A stretch of 33,584 nt of DNA from an uncultured Bacteroidales bacterium (lineage in GTDB: Bacteria; Bacteroidota; Bacteroidia; Bacteroidales; Bacteroidaceae). This document shows positions 24,935 to 33,584 of the stretch, piece after piece. A model generated the notes under the pieces. The model searched no databases, had not been told where the DNA came from, and saw nothing but the letters and a program-made list of their open reading frames with translations. The position numbers were made by a program, and so were the translations under genes. Numbering within the stretch: the stretch's first letter is position 1; each line of letters begins with the position of its first letter. The stretch lies in contig CADAGX010000027.1 of NCBI GenBank assembly GCA_902787575.1, positions 1 to 33,584 of the forward strand, read 5' to 3'.

Positions 24935-24965
24935 GGCGGCACCGGCACGTCTGGCCCGTGCCGCC
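24935..24965 (-). other. Intercistronic GC-rich hairpin between transporter and galK
   Basis: GGCGGCAC (24935-24942) pairs with GTGCCGCC (24958-24965). No T-run follows in the minus direction, so read-through into galK is expected. Such a hairpin may set relative mRNA levels of the transporter and kinase genes. Confidence 0.55.
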
Positions 24966-24983
24966 TGCTGATTTCTTCGTGTA

Positions 24984-26246
24984 TTACTCCTCCTTCTTGC
25001 TCACGCGGCTACCAACGAGGGCAAAGAACAGCATGTAAACGAGCATTGCCACAACAAGCCAGTAGCTCTGGATGTCGCCAATCTTGTTTGCCAGCAGGTT
25101 CTGAATCAGCGGCATCACACCACCACCCACAACCATGGTCATGAACAAACCAGACGCAGCTGCCGTGTACTTGCCCAAACCTTCGGTGGCCAAATTGAAC
25201 ACAACGCCCCACATCACGCTTGTGCAGAGACCGCAGAGAATGATGAACAGGACCTTTGTGGGCACAACTGCATCGATTCCGAGGAATCCAATCTTGAGAT
25301 TCATGGTCTGAGTCTCGGGCATGAGGATAGCCACAAGAAGCAGGATGATGGCAACGATGGTAACGGTTGTGAGCTGGCTGCGGGGAGAAACCTTACCGCT
25401 GATGAATACGCTGGTGAAACGTCCCACGAGCATGAGTAGCCAGTAAATCCCGGCAATGGCGCCAGCTACGACCATGTTGCCCAGTACGCCGCCAGGAGTG
25501 CCCAGATAGAACAGGAGTTGGCCGGGGATGCCCACCTCGATACCTACGTAGAAGAAGATGGCAATGATGCCCAGCACCAAATGGCGATAGCCGAGCGCGC
25601 CCTTGATGCCTTCCATGACGTTAGCTTTCTCTTCCTGAGGCTCGCCAATCTTTGTGAAGTAGATGATGCAGAATGAGATGGCAAAGATGCCCAAAGCAAT
25701 CAGCAGTAGAGGCTCAACTGCTTTCAGAGATGTTTCTTTAGTAATTTCGCCAATCATTGCACCGGCCAGCATTGGAGTCAATGTGGCTGCCAGAGAGTTC
25801 AGCGATCCACCCGTTTGGATGAGTTGGTTGCCACGGTTCCCACCGCCTCCAAGCAAGTTCAGCATGGGATTAACCACGGTGTTCAGGATACATACGCAGA
25901 AGCCGCAGATAAAGGCACCGAGCAGATAGACCACATACGTGCCGATGGCGTTCACGTCCATGTTGCTCGAGCAAAGTTGTACGGCAATTCCGATGAAACC
26001 AAGTGCGAGGGCTACGAGGGCGGTCTTCTTGTAGCCAATCTTCGTAATCATCATTCCGGCGGGAATGCCCATAAAGAGATAGGCGGCAAAGTTCATCATG
26101 TTGCCCATCATACCTGCCCAGCTGTAATGCTGTTTCCAGATGGTGCCGAATGGGGCGGCCATGTTCGTTACAAACGAAATCATCGCGAAGAGGAACATCA
26201 TGGCAATAATAGCCACAACTGCTCCGTTGTTCTTTTTTTGTGCCAT
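24984..26246 (-). CDS. MFS sugar transporter (glucose/galactose or fucose permease-like)
   Basis: A 420-aa integral membrane protein with about 12 hydrophobic helices, beginning VVAIIAMMFLFAMISFVTNMAAPFG. It has the first-loop motif GIPAGMMITKIGYKKTALVALALGFIG, like the FucP/GluP sugar:proton symporters, and a QTGGSLNSLAATLTPMLAGAMIGE segment typical of the group. Its place between galM and galK implies galactose uptake across the inner membrane, possibly with glucose. It lies 68 bases after galM and 75 bases before galK on one transcript. Exact substrate specificity cannot be read from sequence. Confidence 0.9.
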   Translation of the reverse strand: MAQKKNNGAVVAIIAMMFLFAMISFVTNMAAPFGTIWKQHYSWAGMMGNMMNFAAYLFMGIPAGMMITKIGYKKTALVALALGFIGIAVQLCSSNMDVNAIGTYVVYLLGAFICGFCVCILNTVVNPMLNLLGGGGNRGNQLIQTGGSLNSLAATLTPMLAGAMIGEITKETSLKAVEPLLLIALGIFAISFCIIYFTKIGEPQEEKANVMEGIKGALGYRHLVLGIIAIFFYVGIEVGIPGQLLFYLGTPGGVLGNMVVAGAIAGIYWLLMLVGRFTSVFISGKVSPRSQLTTVTIVAIILLLVAILMPETQTMNLKIGFLGIDAVVPTKVLFIILCGLCTSVMWGVVFNLATEGLGKYTAAASGLFMTMVVGGGVMPLIQNLLANKIGDIQSYWLVVAMLVYMLFFALVGSRVSKKEE

Positions 26247-26314
26247 TAGGTTTTTGTTTTTTAAGTTGATAATTATTTTTGTTTGTTTCTCTGCTTTGTG
26301 AGTGGTGCGTGTAG

Positions 26315-27391
26315 TTATTCCACGCCGAACTTATAAATTGTTTTTTGCGTGTATGCCTGACCGGGTCGCAACAGCACGCTGGGGAAGTACGGGCGGTTGG
26401 GACTGTCGGGGAAGTGCTGTGCCTCGAAGCATAGTGCACTGCGGCGGCCGAAGGTTGCGCCGTGGGTGCCGGGGAAACCATCTGCCCAATTGTCGCTGTA
26501 GAACTGCACGCCCGGTTCTGTGGTGTACACTTCCATCGTGCGCCCGCTGTCGGGTTCGACCACTTTGGCTGCGAAAGAAAGTTCGCCTGGTTCGTTTTTG
26601 TTCAGAACGAAGCAATGATCGTAGCCTGCGCCGTGGCGAATTTGTTCGTCGTCAGCATCGATACGCTCGCCCACAACGTGTGGCGTGCGGAAATCGAAGG
26701 GCGTGCCTTCCACTTTCAGGATTTCGCCGGTAGGAATCGACGTGTCATCGATGGGGATATAGAAGTCGGCGTTTATCTGCACCACGTTATTCATGGCCGA
26801 AGGTGTGGGTGTGGCAATGCCGGCCAGCGAGAAGAATCCGTGGCTCGTCATGTTCACAACCGTTTTCTTATTCGTCGTGCCGAAGTATTCGATGCTTAGT
26901 TCGTTCTCTTCCGAAAGGCTGTATTTCACCGTCATGTGCAACTCGCCGGGGAAACCTTCTTCGTAGTAGGCCGAAACGTAGCGAAGAATCAGTTCCTGCT
27001 CGTTCAGTTGCTCTGCATCCCACACGCGAGCATGGAATCCTGTCGGCCCGCCGTGCAGATGGTTCGGCCCGTTGTTCACAGCCAACTTGTATTCCTTGCC
27101 GTTCATCGTGAAGCGTCCGCGTGCAATGCGGTTGCCATATCGTCCGACGAGTGTGCTAAGGAATGGTTCGGGGCTTTGCATCAGACTTTTGATGTTGTCG
27201 TGTCCCTGAATAATATTGGCCATTACGCCCCTTTTGTCGGGTACCATAATGGCCACAATAGCTCCTCCGTAATTTGTGATGCTTACTTCCACGCCGTTTT
27301 CGTTGCGGAGCGTGTAGAGGTCCGTTTCCTTTCCTTGAACGGTGGCTTGAAAATCCTCTCTTTTCAAGCCCGAAATCTGCGCTTTGTCCAT
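26315..27391 (-). CDS. galM: Aldose 1-epimerase (galactose mutarotase)
   Basis: GalM interconverts the alpha and beta anomers of galactose and so supplies the anomer used by GalK. The 358-aa product has NYGGAIVAIMVPDKRG near the N-terminus, GRYGNRIARGRF, the catalytic-histidine region NNGPNHLHGGPTGFHARVWD, SHGFFSLAG, and the C-terminal LCFEAQHFPDSPNRP with the catalytic Glu. No signal peptide is evident, so it is probably cytosolic. The frame is open 36 codons further upstream, but the promoter lies there, so MDKAQISGLKRE is the start. First gene of the galactose operon. Confidence 0.95.
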   Translation of the reverse strand: MDKAQISGLKREDFQATVQGKETDLYTLRNENGVEVSITNYGGAIVAIMVPDKRGVMANIIQGHDNIKSLMQSPEPFLSTLVGRYGNRIARGRFTMNGKEYKLAVNNGPNHLHGGPTGFHARVWDAEQLNEQELILRYVSAYYEEGFPGELHMTVKYSLSEENELSIEYFGTTNKKTVVNMTSHGFFSLAGIATPTPSAMNNVVQINADFYIPIDDTSIPTGEILKVEGTPFDFRTPHVVGERIDADDEQIRHGAGYDHCFVLNKNEPGELSFAAKVVEPDSGRTMEVYTTEPGVQFYSDNWADGFPGTHGATFGRRSALCFEAQHFPDSPNRPYFPSVLLRPGQAYTQKTIYKFGVE

Positions 27392-27423
27392 CGGTTCGTA
27401 TCGTTTTAAAGGTGATTCTTCTG

Positions 27424-27469
27424 CAAATCTAATGAAAAATTTGCAAAGTACAAAACGTTTCGGCCGAAA
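27424..27469 (-). promoter_or_regulatory. Promoter and candidate operator of the galactose operon
   Basis: On the minus strand TTTG (27454-27451), a 19-base spacer and TAGATTTG (27431-27424) form a consensus promoter 32 bases before the galM ATG. A perfect 12-bp palindrome, TTTCGGCCGAAA (27458-27469), sits 3 bases upstream of the -33 element, where an activator or repressor dimer could bind. Confidence 0.7.
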
Positions 27470-27491
27470 AGGTGCGCGGAAAAATAAAAAT

Positions 27492-28781
27492 CTATGCAAA
27501 AAAGTTTTTCAGCAGGTCGGCAACAATGAACGTGCTACCTCCCACAAAGACGATGTCATCCTTCTTCGCTTGCTGCGTAGCAGCCCGAAATGCAGACGGC
27601 ACGTCGGGATACGTCTGGCCCTGCAGTCCTTCCTCGCGTGCGATGCGTGCAAAATCTTCGGCGGGTAGGGCGCGCTGCACGCTGGCTTGTGTGAAATAGT
27701 AGGTGGCATGCTTCGGCATCAGTCGTAACGACGTGCGGATGTCCTTGTCGCTGACCATACCTATTATAATATGTAAGGGGCGTGCGAAGTTTTCCAGCTG
27801 GTGCGAGGTGTATTGCAGGCCTGCCACGTTGTGACCGGTGTCGCAGATGGTGAGCGGCTCGCGTGCCAAAATCTGCCAGCGGCCCATCAAACCAGTTCCT
27901 GCCACGTGTAGGAATCCCTGTCGCACCTGCTCGTCCGTCAGTGGCAGCCCCGCCATGTTCAGTGCATCCACGGCTGCCAGGATGGTGCCCGTGTTAGCCT
28001 TTTGGCATTCACCGCCCAGTGTGCCGAGGATTTGGCCATGGCGTCTTGTCTGATAGCGCACGCCACCCTGTCCGTCGGGTTCGGCTTGTTCCACCTCGCC
28101 CATTTCGTCGGCAAAACAGAGTGTTGCGTCGCAGTTGCGAGCCGCAGTTTCAAAAACTTCGCGAACGTCGGCGTGCCCGTTCGTCTCGCCCACCACCACC
28201 GGCACGTGTTGTTTGATGATTCCAGCCTTCTCGCGGGCAATCTCGGACAGCGTGTGGCCGAGAAACTGCGTGTGGTCGAAGCTGATGTTGGTGATGACGG
28301 ACAGCATGGGGCGAATGATATTCGTGCAGTCGAGCCTACCGCCCAAGCCAACTTCCACCACCGCCACGTCTATGGCCTCCTCTTTGAAATAAGTGAAGGC
28401 CAGCGCTGTGGCCAGCTCGAAGAACGACGGGTGCAGCGGCTCGAAGAAATCTCTTTCCTTCTCGACGAACCGAACAACTCGCCCTTCGGGTATCATCTGT
28501 CCGTTGATGCGAATTCGCTCGCGGAAGTCCACGAGATGCGGACTCGTGTAGAGACCCACCTTCAGACCTGCTGCTTGCAGGATGGCGGCCAGCGTATGGC
28601 ATACGCTGCCCTTGCCGTTCGTGCCAGCCACGTGTATCGTCCGGTATGCCGTGTGCGGATGGCCGAAATGCGCATCGAGGGCTAGTGTGTTGGCAAGTCC
28701 CTCTTTGTAGGCTCCCGCACCCACATTCTGGAAAAGGGGCGCGGCATTGAACAGATAGTTGACGGCGTCTTGGTAGGTCAT
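27492..28781 (-). CDS. folC: Bifunctional folylpolyglutamate synthase / dihydrofolate synthase
   Basis: FolC joins glutamate to dihydropteroate and extends folate polyglutamate tails in the cytosol. The 429-aa product has the Mur-ligase-type P-loop GTNGKGSVCHTLA, the FolC signature LYTSPHLVDFRERI, a VVEVGLGGRLDCTN segment, ITNISFDHTQFLG and HNVAGL in the C-terminal domain. The frame extends 26 codons upstream into dnaJ, but MTYQDAVNYLF is the usual start and begins 13 bases after the dnaJ stop. It is last in the grpE-dnaJ-folC set. I see no clear intrinsic terminator before the galM promoter, so some read-through is possible. Confidence 0.95.
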   Translation of the reverse strand: MTYQDAVNYLFNAAPLFQNVGAGAYKEGLANTLALDAHFGHPHTAYRTIHVAGTNGKGSVCHTLAAILQAAGLKVGLYTSPHLVDFRERIRINGQMIPEGRVVRFVEKERDFFEPLHPSFFELATALAFTYFKEEAIDVAVVEVGLGGRLDCTNIIRPMLSVITNISFDHTQFLGHTLSEIAREKAGIIKQHVPVVVGETNGHADVREVFETAARNCDATLCFADEMGEVEQAEPDGQGGVRYQTRRHGQILGTLGGECQKANTGTILAAVDALNMAGLPLTDEQVRQGFLHVAGTGLMGRWQILAREPLTICDTGHNVAGLQYTSHQLENFARPLHIIIGMVSDKDIRTSLRLMPKHATYYFTQASVQRALPAEDFARIAREEGLQGQTYPDVPSAFRAATQQAKKDDIVFVGGSTFIVADLLKNFFA

Positions 28782-28794
28782 GCGTGTCAGAATG

Positions 28795-29937
28795 TCAGTC
28801 GAACATGCGTTTGAAGCGGTTGAAGAAGTTCTCCTTCGACTTTTTCGAGGGTCGCACATTGTCGCTCTCGCGTAGTTTCTCGAATGCGGCGCGCTCCTCG
28901 GCGTTCAGCGACTCGGGAATATAAACTCCGATGTTCACTATCAAATCTCCGTTGCCATATCCGTAACCCTGCACGCTTGGCAATCCTTTTCCCCTGAGTC
29001 GCATTATTTTTCCGGGCTGTGTGCCGGGCTCTATCTTTATCTTCGCCCGTCCGTCCAGCGTCGGCACTTCGGCTGTGCCGCCCAGTACGGCCGTTGGGAC
29101 GTCCAGCAGCAGGTTGTATATCAGGTTGTTGTTGTCGCGCGTCAGTTCGGTTGTGTTTTCCACCTCGATGTAAACCTGGATGTCGCCCGGCACACCATTC
29201 TGCTGACCTGCGTGGCCCTTGCCTTCGAGGTTCAGCACCATGCCGTCCATCACTCCGGCGGGAATATGCACCTCTATAACTTCTTCGCCGCTCACTACGC
29301 CCTTGCCGCCGCACTCGTGGCATTTGTTTTTTATCACGTGGCCGGTGCCCTGACACTGCGGACATGTGGTCTGCGTCTGCATGCGACCGAACACGGAATT
29401 CACCATACGTACCACATGACCCGTGCCTTTGCACTGCGGACACACGTCGGTGTGGCCGTCTTCGCTGCCGCTGCCGTGACAATGTGTACAGGCTACGTTC
29501 TTGCGAACCTTAAATTTCTTGGTACAGCCGGTAGCCACCTCGTTGAGCGTCACTTTTACCTTCAGACGCAAGTCAGCTCCGCGGAAGCGTGCTGTGCCGC
29601 CGTTGCCGCCAAAGCCGAATGCACTGCCAAAGCCGTGACCGCCGAAGATGTCGCCGAACATGCTGAAAATGTCGTCCATGTTCATGCTTGCGCCGCTAAA
29701 TCCGCCGGCTCCGTTCAGCCCTTCGTGTCCAAACTGGTCGTAGCGCTGACGTTTCTCCGGGTCGCGCAGCACGTCGTACGCTTCGGCGGCCTCCTTGAAC
29801 TTCTCTTCGGCCTCTTTGTCACCCGGATTTCTGTCGGGGTGATACTTGATGGCCATTTTCTTATAGGCACTTTTTATCTCGGCATCCGTGGCATTCTTGC
29901 TGACGCCCAGCACTTCGTAGTAATCTCGTTTCTCCAT
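28795..29937 (-). CDS. dnaJ: Chaperone DnaJ (Hsp40)
   Basis: DnaJ delivers unfolded clients to DnaK and stimulates its ATPase. The 380-aa type I protein has an N-terminal J domain with H33-P34-D35 in [10 protein letters not shown], then a Gly/Phe-rich linker (about 75-130, [19 protein letters not shown]). The zinc-finger domain (about 150-210) has four CxxCxGxG-type repeats ([32 protein letters not shown]). The substrate-binding C-terminal domains complete the protein. The order and lengths are canonical. It follows grpE by 22 bases and precedes folC by 13, so the three form one operon. Confidence 0.98.
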   Translation of the reverse strand: MEKRDYYEVLGVSKNATDAEIKSAYKKMAIKYHPDRNPGDKEAEEKFKEAAEAYDVLRDPEKRQRYDQFGHEGLNGAGGFSGASMNMDDIFSMFGDIFGGHGFGSAFGFGGNGGTARFRGADLRLKVKVTLNEVATGCTKKFKVRKNVACTHCHGSGSEDGHTDVCPQCKGTGHVVRMVNSVFGRMQTQTTCPQCQGTGHVIKNKCHECGGKGVVSGEEVIEVHIPAGVMDGMVLNLEGKGHAGQQNGVPGDIQVYIEVENTTELTRDNNNLIYNLLLDVPTAVLGGTAEVPTLDGRAKIKIEPGTQPGKIMRLRGKGLPSVQGYGYGNGDLIVNIGVYIPESLNAEERAAFEKLRESDNVRPSKKSKENFFNRFKRMFD

Positions 29938-29959
29938 TTCAGTTTCTCCCTCTCCGTTT

Positions 29960-30592
29960 TTAGAGTCCCACCACCACTTGTGCGTGGCGTATCACCTTGT
30001 CGTTCATCGTGTAGCCCGTCAGCGTGCAGTCCAGCACCTTTCCTTTCAGCTCGTCGCTCGGGGCGGGCAGCTGGGCAATGGCTTCGTGCAGATCGACGTT
30101 GAAGTCCGCGCCTTCGGTTTCGATGCGTCGCACTCCCTGGTGCTCCAGTATGCTGTTGAATTTCTTGAATATAAGTTCTACTCCCTCAAGTATTGCTGCG
30201 GCATCGCCGCCTTCGGGCTTGTTCTTCAGCGCGCGTTCCATATCGTCCAGCACGGGCAGTATGGCCGTTATGGTCTTCTCTCCGCCGTTCAGTATCAGTT
30301 CGGTTTTTTCCTTGAGCGTGCGTTTGCGGTAGTTCTCGAACTCTGCAATCTTGCGCAGCAGGCGGTCGTTCAGGTCGGCTATCTCTGCATTGGCTTTTTC
30401 GAGCTGTTGTTCCACCGTAAGCGGCTCTTCGCTCTCGGTCTGCTCCTCGCCGTTTTCCGGCTGCATCGTTTCGTCGGTCTGATTCTCGGCCTCGGCAGTC
30501 TGTTTTTCTGCAGTCTGCTGTTCCTCGCTTACGCTCTGCTGCTCGTCGCGCAGCAGTTCCTCTTCGTTTTCTGTCTTCATGTTTTCTGTCAT
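29960..30592 (-). CDS. grpE: Nucleotide exchange factor GrpE
   Basis: GrpE promotes ADP release from DnaK, completing the DnaK-DnaJ cycle. The 210-aa protein has an acidic, Glu/Gln-rich low-complexity N-terminus (about residues 1-65). A long coiled coil ([28 protein letters not shown]) follows, then the compact beta domain with [22 protein letters not shown] and [17 protein letters not shown], the GrpE signature region. ATG codons at 30592 and 30580 are both possible starts; the first is used here. Upstream, TAATTTAG is a 7-of-8 match to the -7 box, so the promoter assignment is weak. I see no HrcA CIRCE element. Confidence 0.97.
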   Translation of the reverse strand: MTENMKTENEEELLRDEQQSVSEEQQTAEKQTAEAENQTDETMQPENGEEQTESEEPLTVEQQLEKANAEIADLNDRLLRKIAEFENYRKRTLKEKTELILNGGEKTITAILPVLDDMERALKNKPEGGDAAAILEGVELIFKKFNSILEHQGVRRIETEGADFNVDLHEAIAQLPAPSDELKGKVLDCTLTGYTMNDKVIRHAQVVVGL

Positions 30593-30653
30593 ATTGTCTT
30601 TGCTAAATTACGAAACAAAAAGTATGCCAATCCCCGTCTCCCTGCGGTAAATG

Positions 30654-30694
30654 AAAAACTGCGTGCAGCTTTTCGGAAATTGCACGCAGTTTTT
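30654..30694 (-). terminator. Bidirectional-type intrinsic terminator after the ABC-F gene
   Basis: A perfect 14-bp inverted repeat (30654-30667 with 30681-30694) includes five A/T pairs at the base and a 13-base loop. It therefore gives a T-run in both directions. On the minus strand it lies about 50 bases after the ABC-F stop and before grpE. Confidence 0.88.
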
Positions 30695-30743
30695 GGCGTT
30701 GCCACGTGTGGCGTCTCGGCCTTCTGCACGTCGCCTGGATGGT

Positions 30744-32513
<1,770 letters not shown>

Positions 32514-32621
32514 TTATTCGCCGTATTTTTCTTTCAGCAGCTGCATGATCTCTTCCTGTGAATAACGTCTTTCGCCGTCGGCTTTTCTGTATACATTCGG
32601 TACCCTTTTCTCATCATTCAC
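32514..32621 (-). CDS. Short 35-aa reading frame overlapping the lipoprotein stop
   Basis: Reading the minus strand from GTG (32621-32619) to TAA (32516-32514) gives VNDEKRVPNVYRKADGERRY followed by SQEEIMQLLKEKYGE. The C-terminal half looks like a real amphipathic helix, and the codons resemble those of the adjacent lipoprotein gene. It overlaps that gene's stop by 8 bases, which would allow coupled translation. It could be a small protein, or the remaining end of a gene whose start was lost or replaced. I do not recognise a family. Confidence 0.35.
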   Translation of the reverse strand: MNDEKRVPNVYRKADGERRYSQEEIMQLLKEKYGE

Positions 32622-33444
32622 TGATCTCCATCAGTAGATCCAGCAACGCTTGCTTATTTTCCGGTTCAAAGACGTACCAGCGTCTTTCAAGATAGCTCAT
32701 GTCATCAAGGACCAGCTGTATCGTTTCCGGCGAATCGGCATCCATTATGATCAGTTCCGGATCCCGGACGTTCTCTCTGACCAGCTTTCCTTTTCGTAGC
32801 AAAGCTTCGAGTTTCTTAAACTCTTCATCAGACAGTTTCTTTTCGAATTCTTTCAGCTTTTCCTTTTTCACATAAGAACCATAGATGTTTGCTTCATCCT
32901 TGACATACAGATCAAAGTTCTGCATTCCTTCTTTATACATTCCATAGACCATCGTTGATTTGGAAGAGCTGTATGAGAAAGACTTGATTGCCTGATCTCC
33001 GATCGCAAGTTCTTTTTCTTCAGGAAAGAAATCTTTGACTTCAAGATCCTGCGTAGTTCCGGATATCAGGGCATCTTCGCTTCCGTCTTTGAAAGCTTCC
33101 ACTTTAAAACGGACCGTTCCATAGTAATCATTCTCCTGTGCTCCATATCCTAACAGATCCCAGGCAGTGATCCCGCTTCCCCGTTCATGCAGAAACGACA
33201 GCGTCTTCCCGTCTTTATCTTCCAAAGTGACTTTATAGATCAGTGAAGGATCATTGATCTCATTCCAGCGCACATAAAAGCCATTGTATTCTGTGTTTAC
33301 AGTCACATCCAGTTTTTCCAGATCCATGATGTTTTCTCCTTTGTTTTCTTCATTGATGCCAGTCGTATCAGGTTCTGCAATTTCCGGTTCTCTCGTGCAG
33401 GAAACAAGCAGTATCCCCAGCAGAAGGATGATGATCTTTTTCAT
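32614..33444 (-). CDS. Putative lipoprotein of unknown function, compositionally foreign
   Basis: A 276-aa protein with a lipoprotein signal: MKKII, hydrophobic core, lipobox LVSC with acylated C16, then an acidic linker (EPEIAEPDTTGINEENKGEN). Residues about 44-135 look like a fibronectin-type beta-sandwich (VNTEYNGFYVRWNEINDPSLIYKVTLEDKDG). The rest is Lys/Glu-rich, with KKEKLKEFEKKLSDEEFKKLEALLRKG helical and ending LLDLLMEISE. No catalytic motif is visible and I do not recognise the family. Codon choice (GGA/GGG glycine, GAT, AGA, ATC) and lower GC differ from every other gene here, and it has a Shine-Dalgarno sequence. It may come from a Firmicutes donor or a misjoined contig. Confidence 0.7.
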   Translation of the reverse strand: MKKIIILLLGILLVSCTREPEIAEPDTTGINEENKGENIMDLEKLDVTVNTEYNGFYVRWNEINDPSLIYKVTLEDKDGKTLSFLHERGSGITAWDLLGYGAQENDYYGTVRFKVEAFKDGSEDALISGTTQDLEVKDFFPEEKELAIGDQAIKSFSYSSSKSTMVYGMYKEGMQNFDLYVKDEANIYGSYVKKEKLKEFEKKLSDEEFKKLEALLRKGKLVRENVRDPELIIMDADSPETIQLVLDDMSYLERRWYVFEPENKQALLDLLMEISE

Positions 33445-33451
33445 GATATTT

Positions 33452-33457
33452 TCCTTT
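33452..33457 (-). promoter_or_regulatory. Shine-Dalgarno sequence of the lipoprotein gene
   Basis: On the minus strand AAAGGA lies about 8 bases before the ATG at 33444, with a second AGGA just upstream. This is typical of Firmicutes and unlike the other genes of the window. A TAATAT (about 33476-33471) could be a sigma70-type -10, without a good -35. Confidence 0.6.
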
Positions 33458-33525
33458 TCCTATCTTTATATTACCATCTTCGATCTCCCGCTTAATAATT
33501 CAGAATACTTCACAGGATCTTTTCA

Positions 33526-33570
33526 AAGAAAAAAGGCAAACTCCCTCTATCGCATTGGGATGTGTGCCTT
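33526..33570 (-). terminator. Intrinsic terminator of a minus-strand gene beyond the right edge
   Basis: On the minus strand AAGGCA...TCCC pairs with GGGA...TGCCTT (33570-33533, imperfect stem of about 10 pairs with an internal bulge). It is followed by TTTTTTCTTT. It implies that another gene on the same strand ends just past 33584. Confidence 0.7.
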
Positions 33571-33584
33571 GTCATATTTAGATT

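Overview
The window reads as a chromosomal segment of a Bacteroidales bacterium, most likely a relatively high-GC member of the Prevotellaceae. The main evidence is the promoter type: many genes are preceded by the Bacteroidetes -7 box TAnnTTTG, several with a TTG or TTTG about 19-22 bases upstream, and there are few Shine-Dalgarno sequences. The gene content agrees: pyrBI, a YbiT-like ABC-F protein, secreted proteins with type IX secretion (T9SS)-like tails, GH127, and a galM-transporter-galK cluster. No phage, transposon, CRISPR array, rRNA or integrase is visible. Coding density is high and no gene-free stretch exceeds 300 bases.

Layout. 1-1.3 kb: pyrB and the start of pyrI (minus), divergent from 1.37-4.5 kb, a class A penicillin-binding protein and kdsB (plus, envelope synthesis). 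4.6-9.8 kb: three tandem secreted calcineurin-like phosphoesterases closed by a strong hairpin terminator. 9.9-13.8 kb: a DNA-binding-domain-only AraC protein (minus), a seven-helix membrane AraC regulator (plus) and a GH127 glycosidase (plus). 13.7-16.3 kb: a TonB-dependent receptor preceded by a small Cys/His-rich membrane protein (minus), overlapping the GH127 gene tail to tail. 16.4 kb: tRNA-Ala(GGC). 16.6-21.0 kb: two tandem secreted M6 metalloproteases. 21.1-23.5 kb: transketolase and rpiB with overlapping ends (non-oxidative pentose phosphate pathway). 23.7-27.4 kb: galM - MFS sugar transporter - galK (galactose use). 27.5-30.6 kb: grpE - dnaJ - folC. 30.7-32.4 kb: an ABC-F protein with one degenerate ATP site.

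The last ~1.1 kb (about 32.5-33.6 kb) looks different: lower GC, different codon choice (GGA/GGG, GAT, AGA), a Shine-Dalgarno start, and a lipoprotein I cannot place. It may be horizontally acquired DNA or an assembly join to a Firmicutes-like sequence.

The most interesting material is: (i) the phosphoesterase array, where copies 1 and 2 are almost identical in the first half but diverge sharply from one catalytic-face loop onward; (ii) one related C-terminal tail on at least three exported enzymes of two unrelated families, absent from phosphoesterase 3; (iii) coordinated loss of all motifs of one composite ATP site in the ABC-F protein; (iv) the Cys/His-rich small protein plus TonB receptor, a candidate metal-uptake unit with an apparently leaderless GTG start; (v) the compositional break at the right end. 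I did not find a clearly new defence or mobile system.
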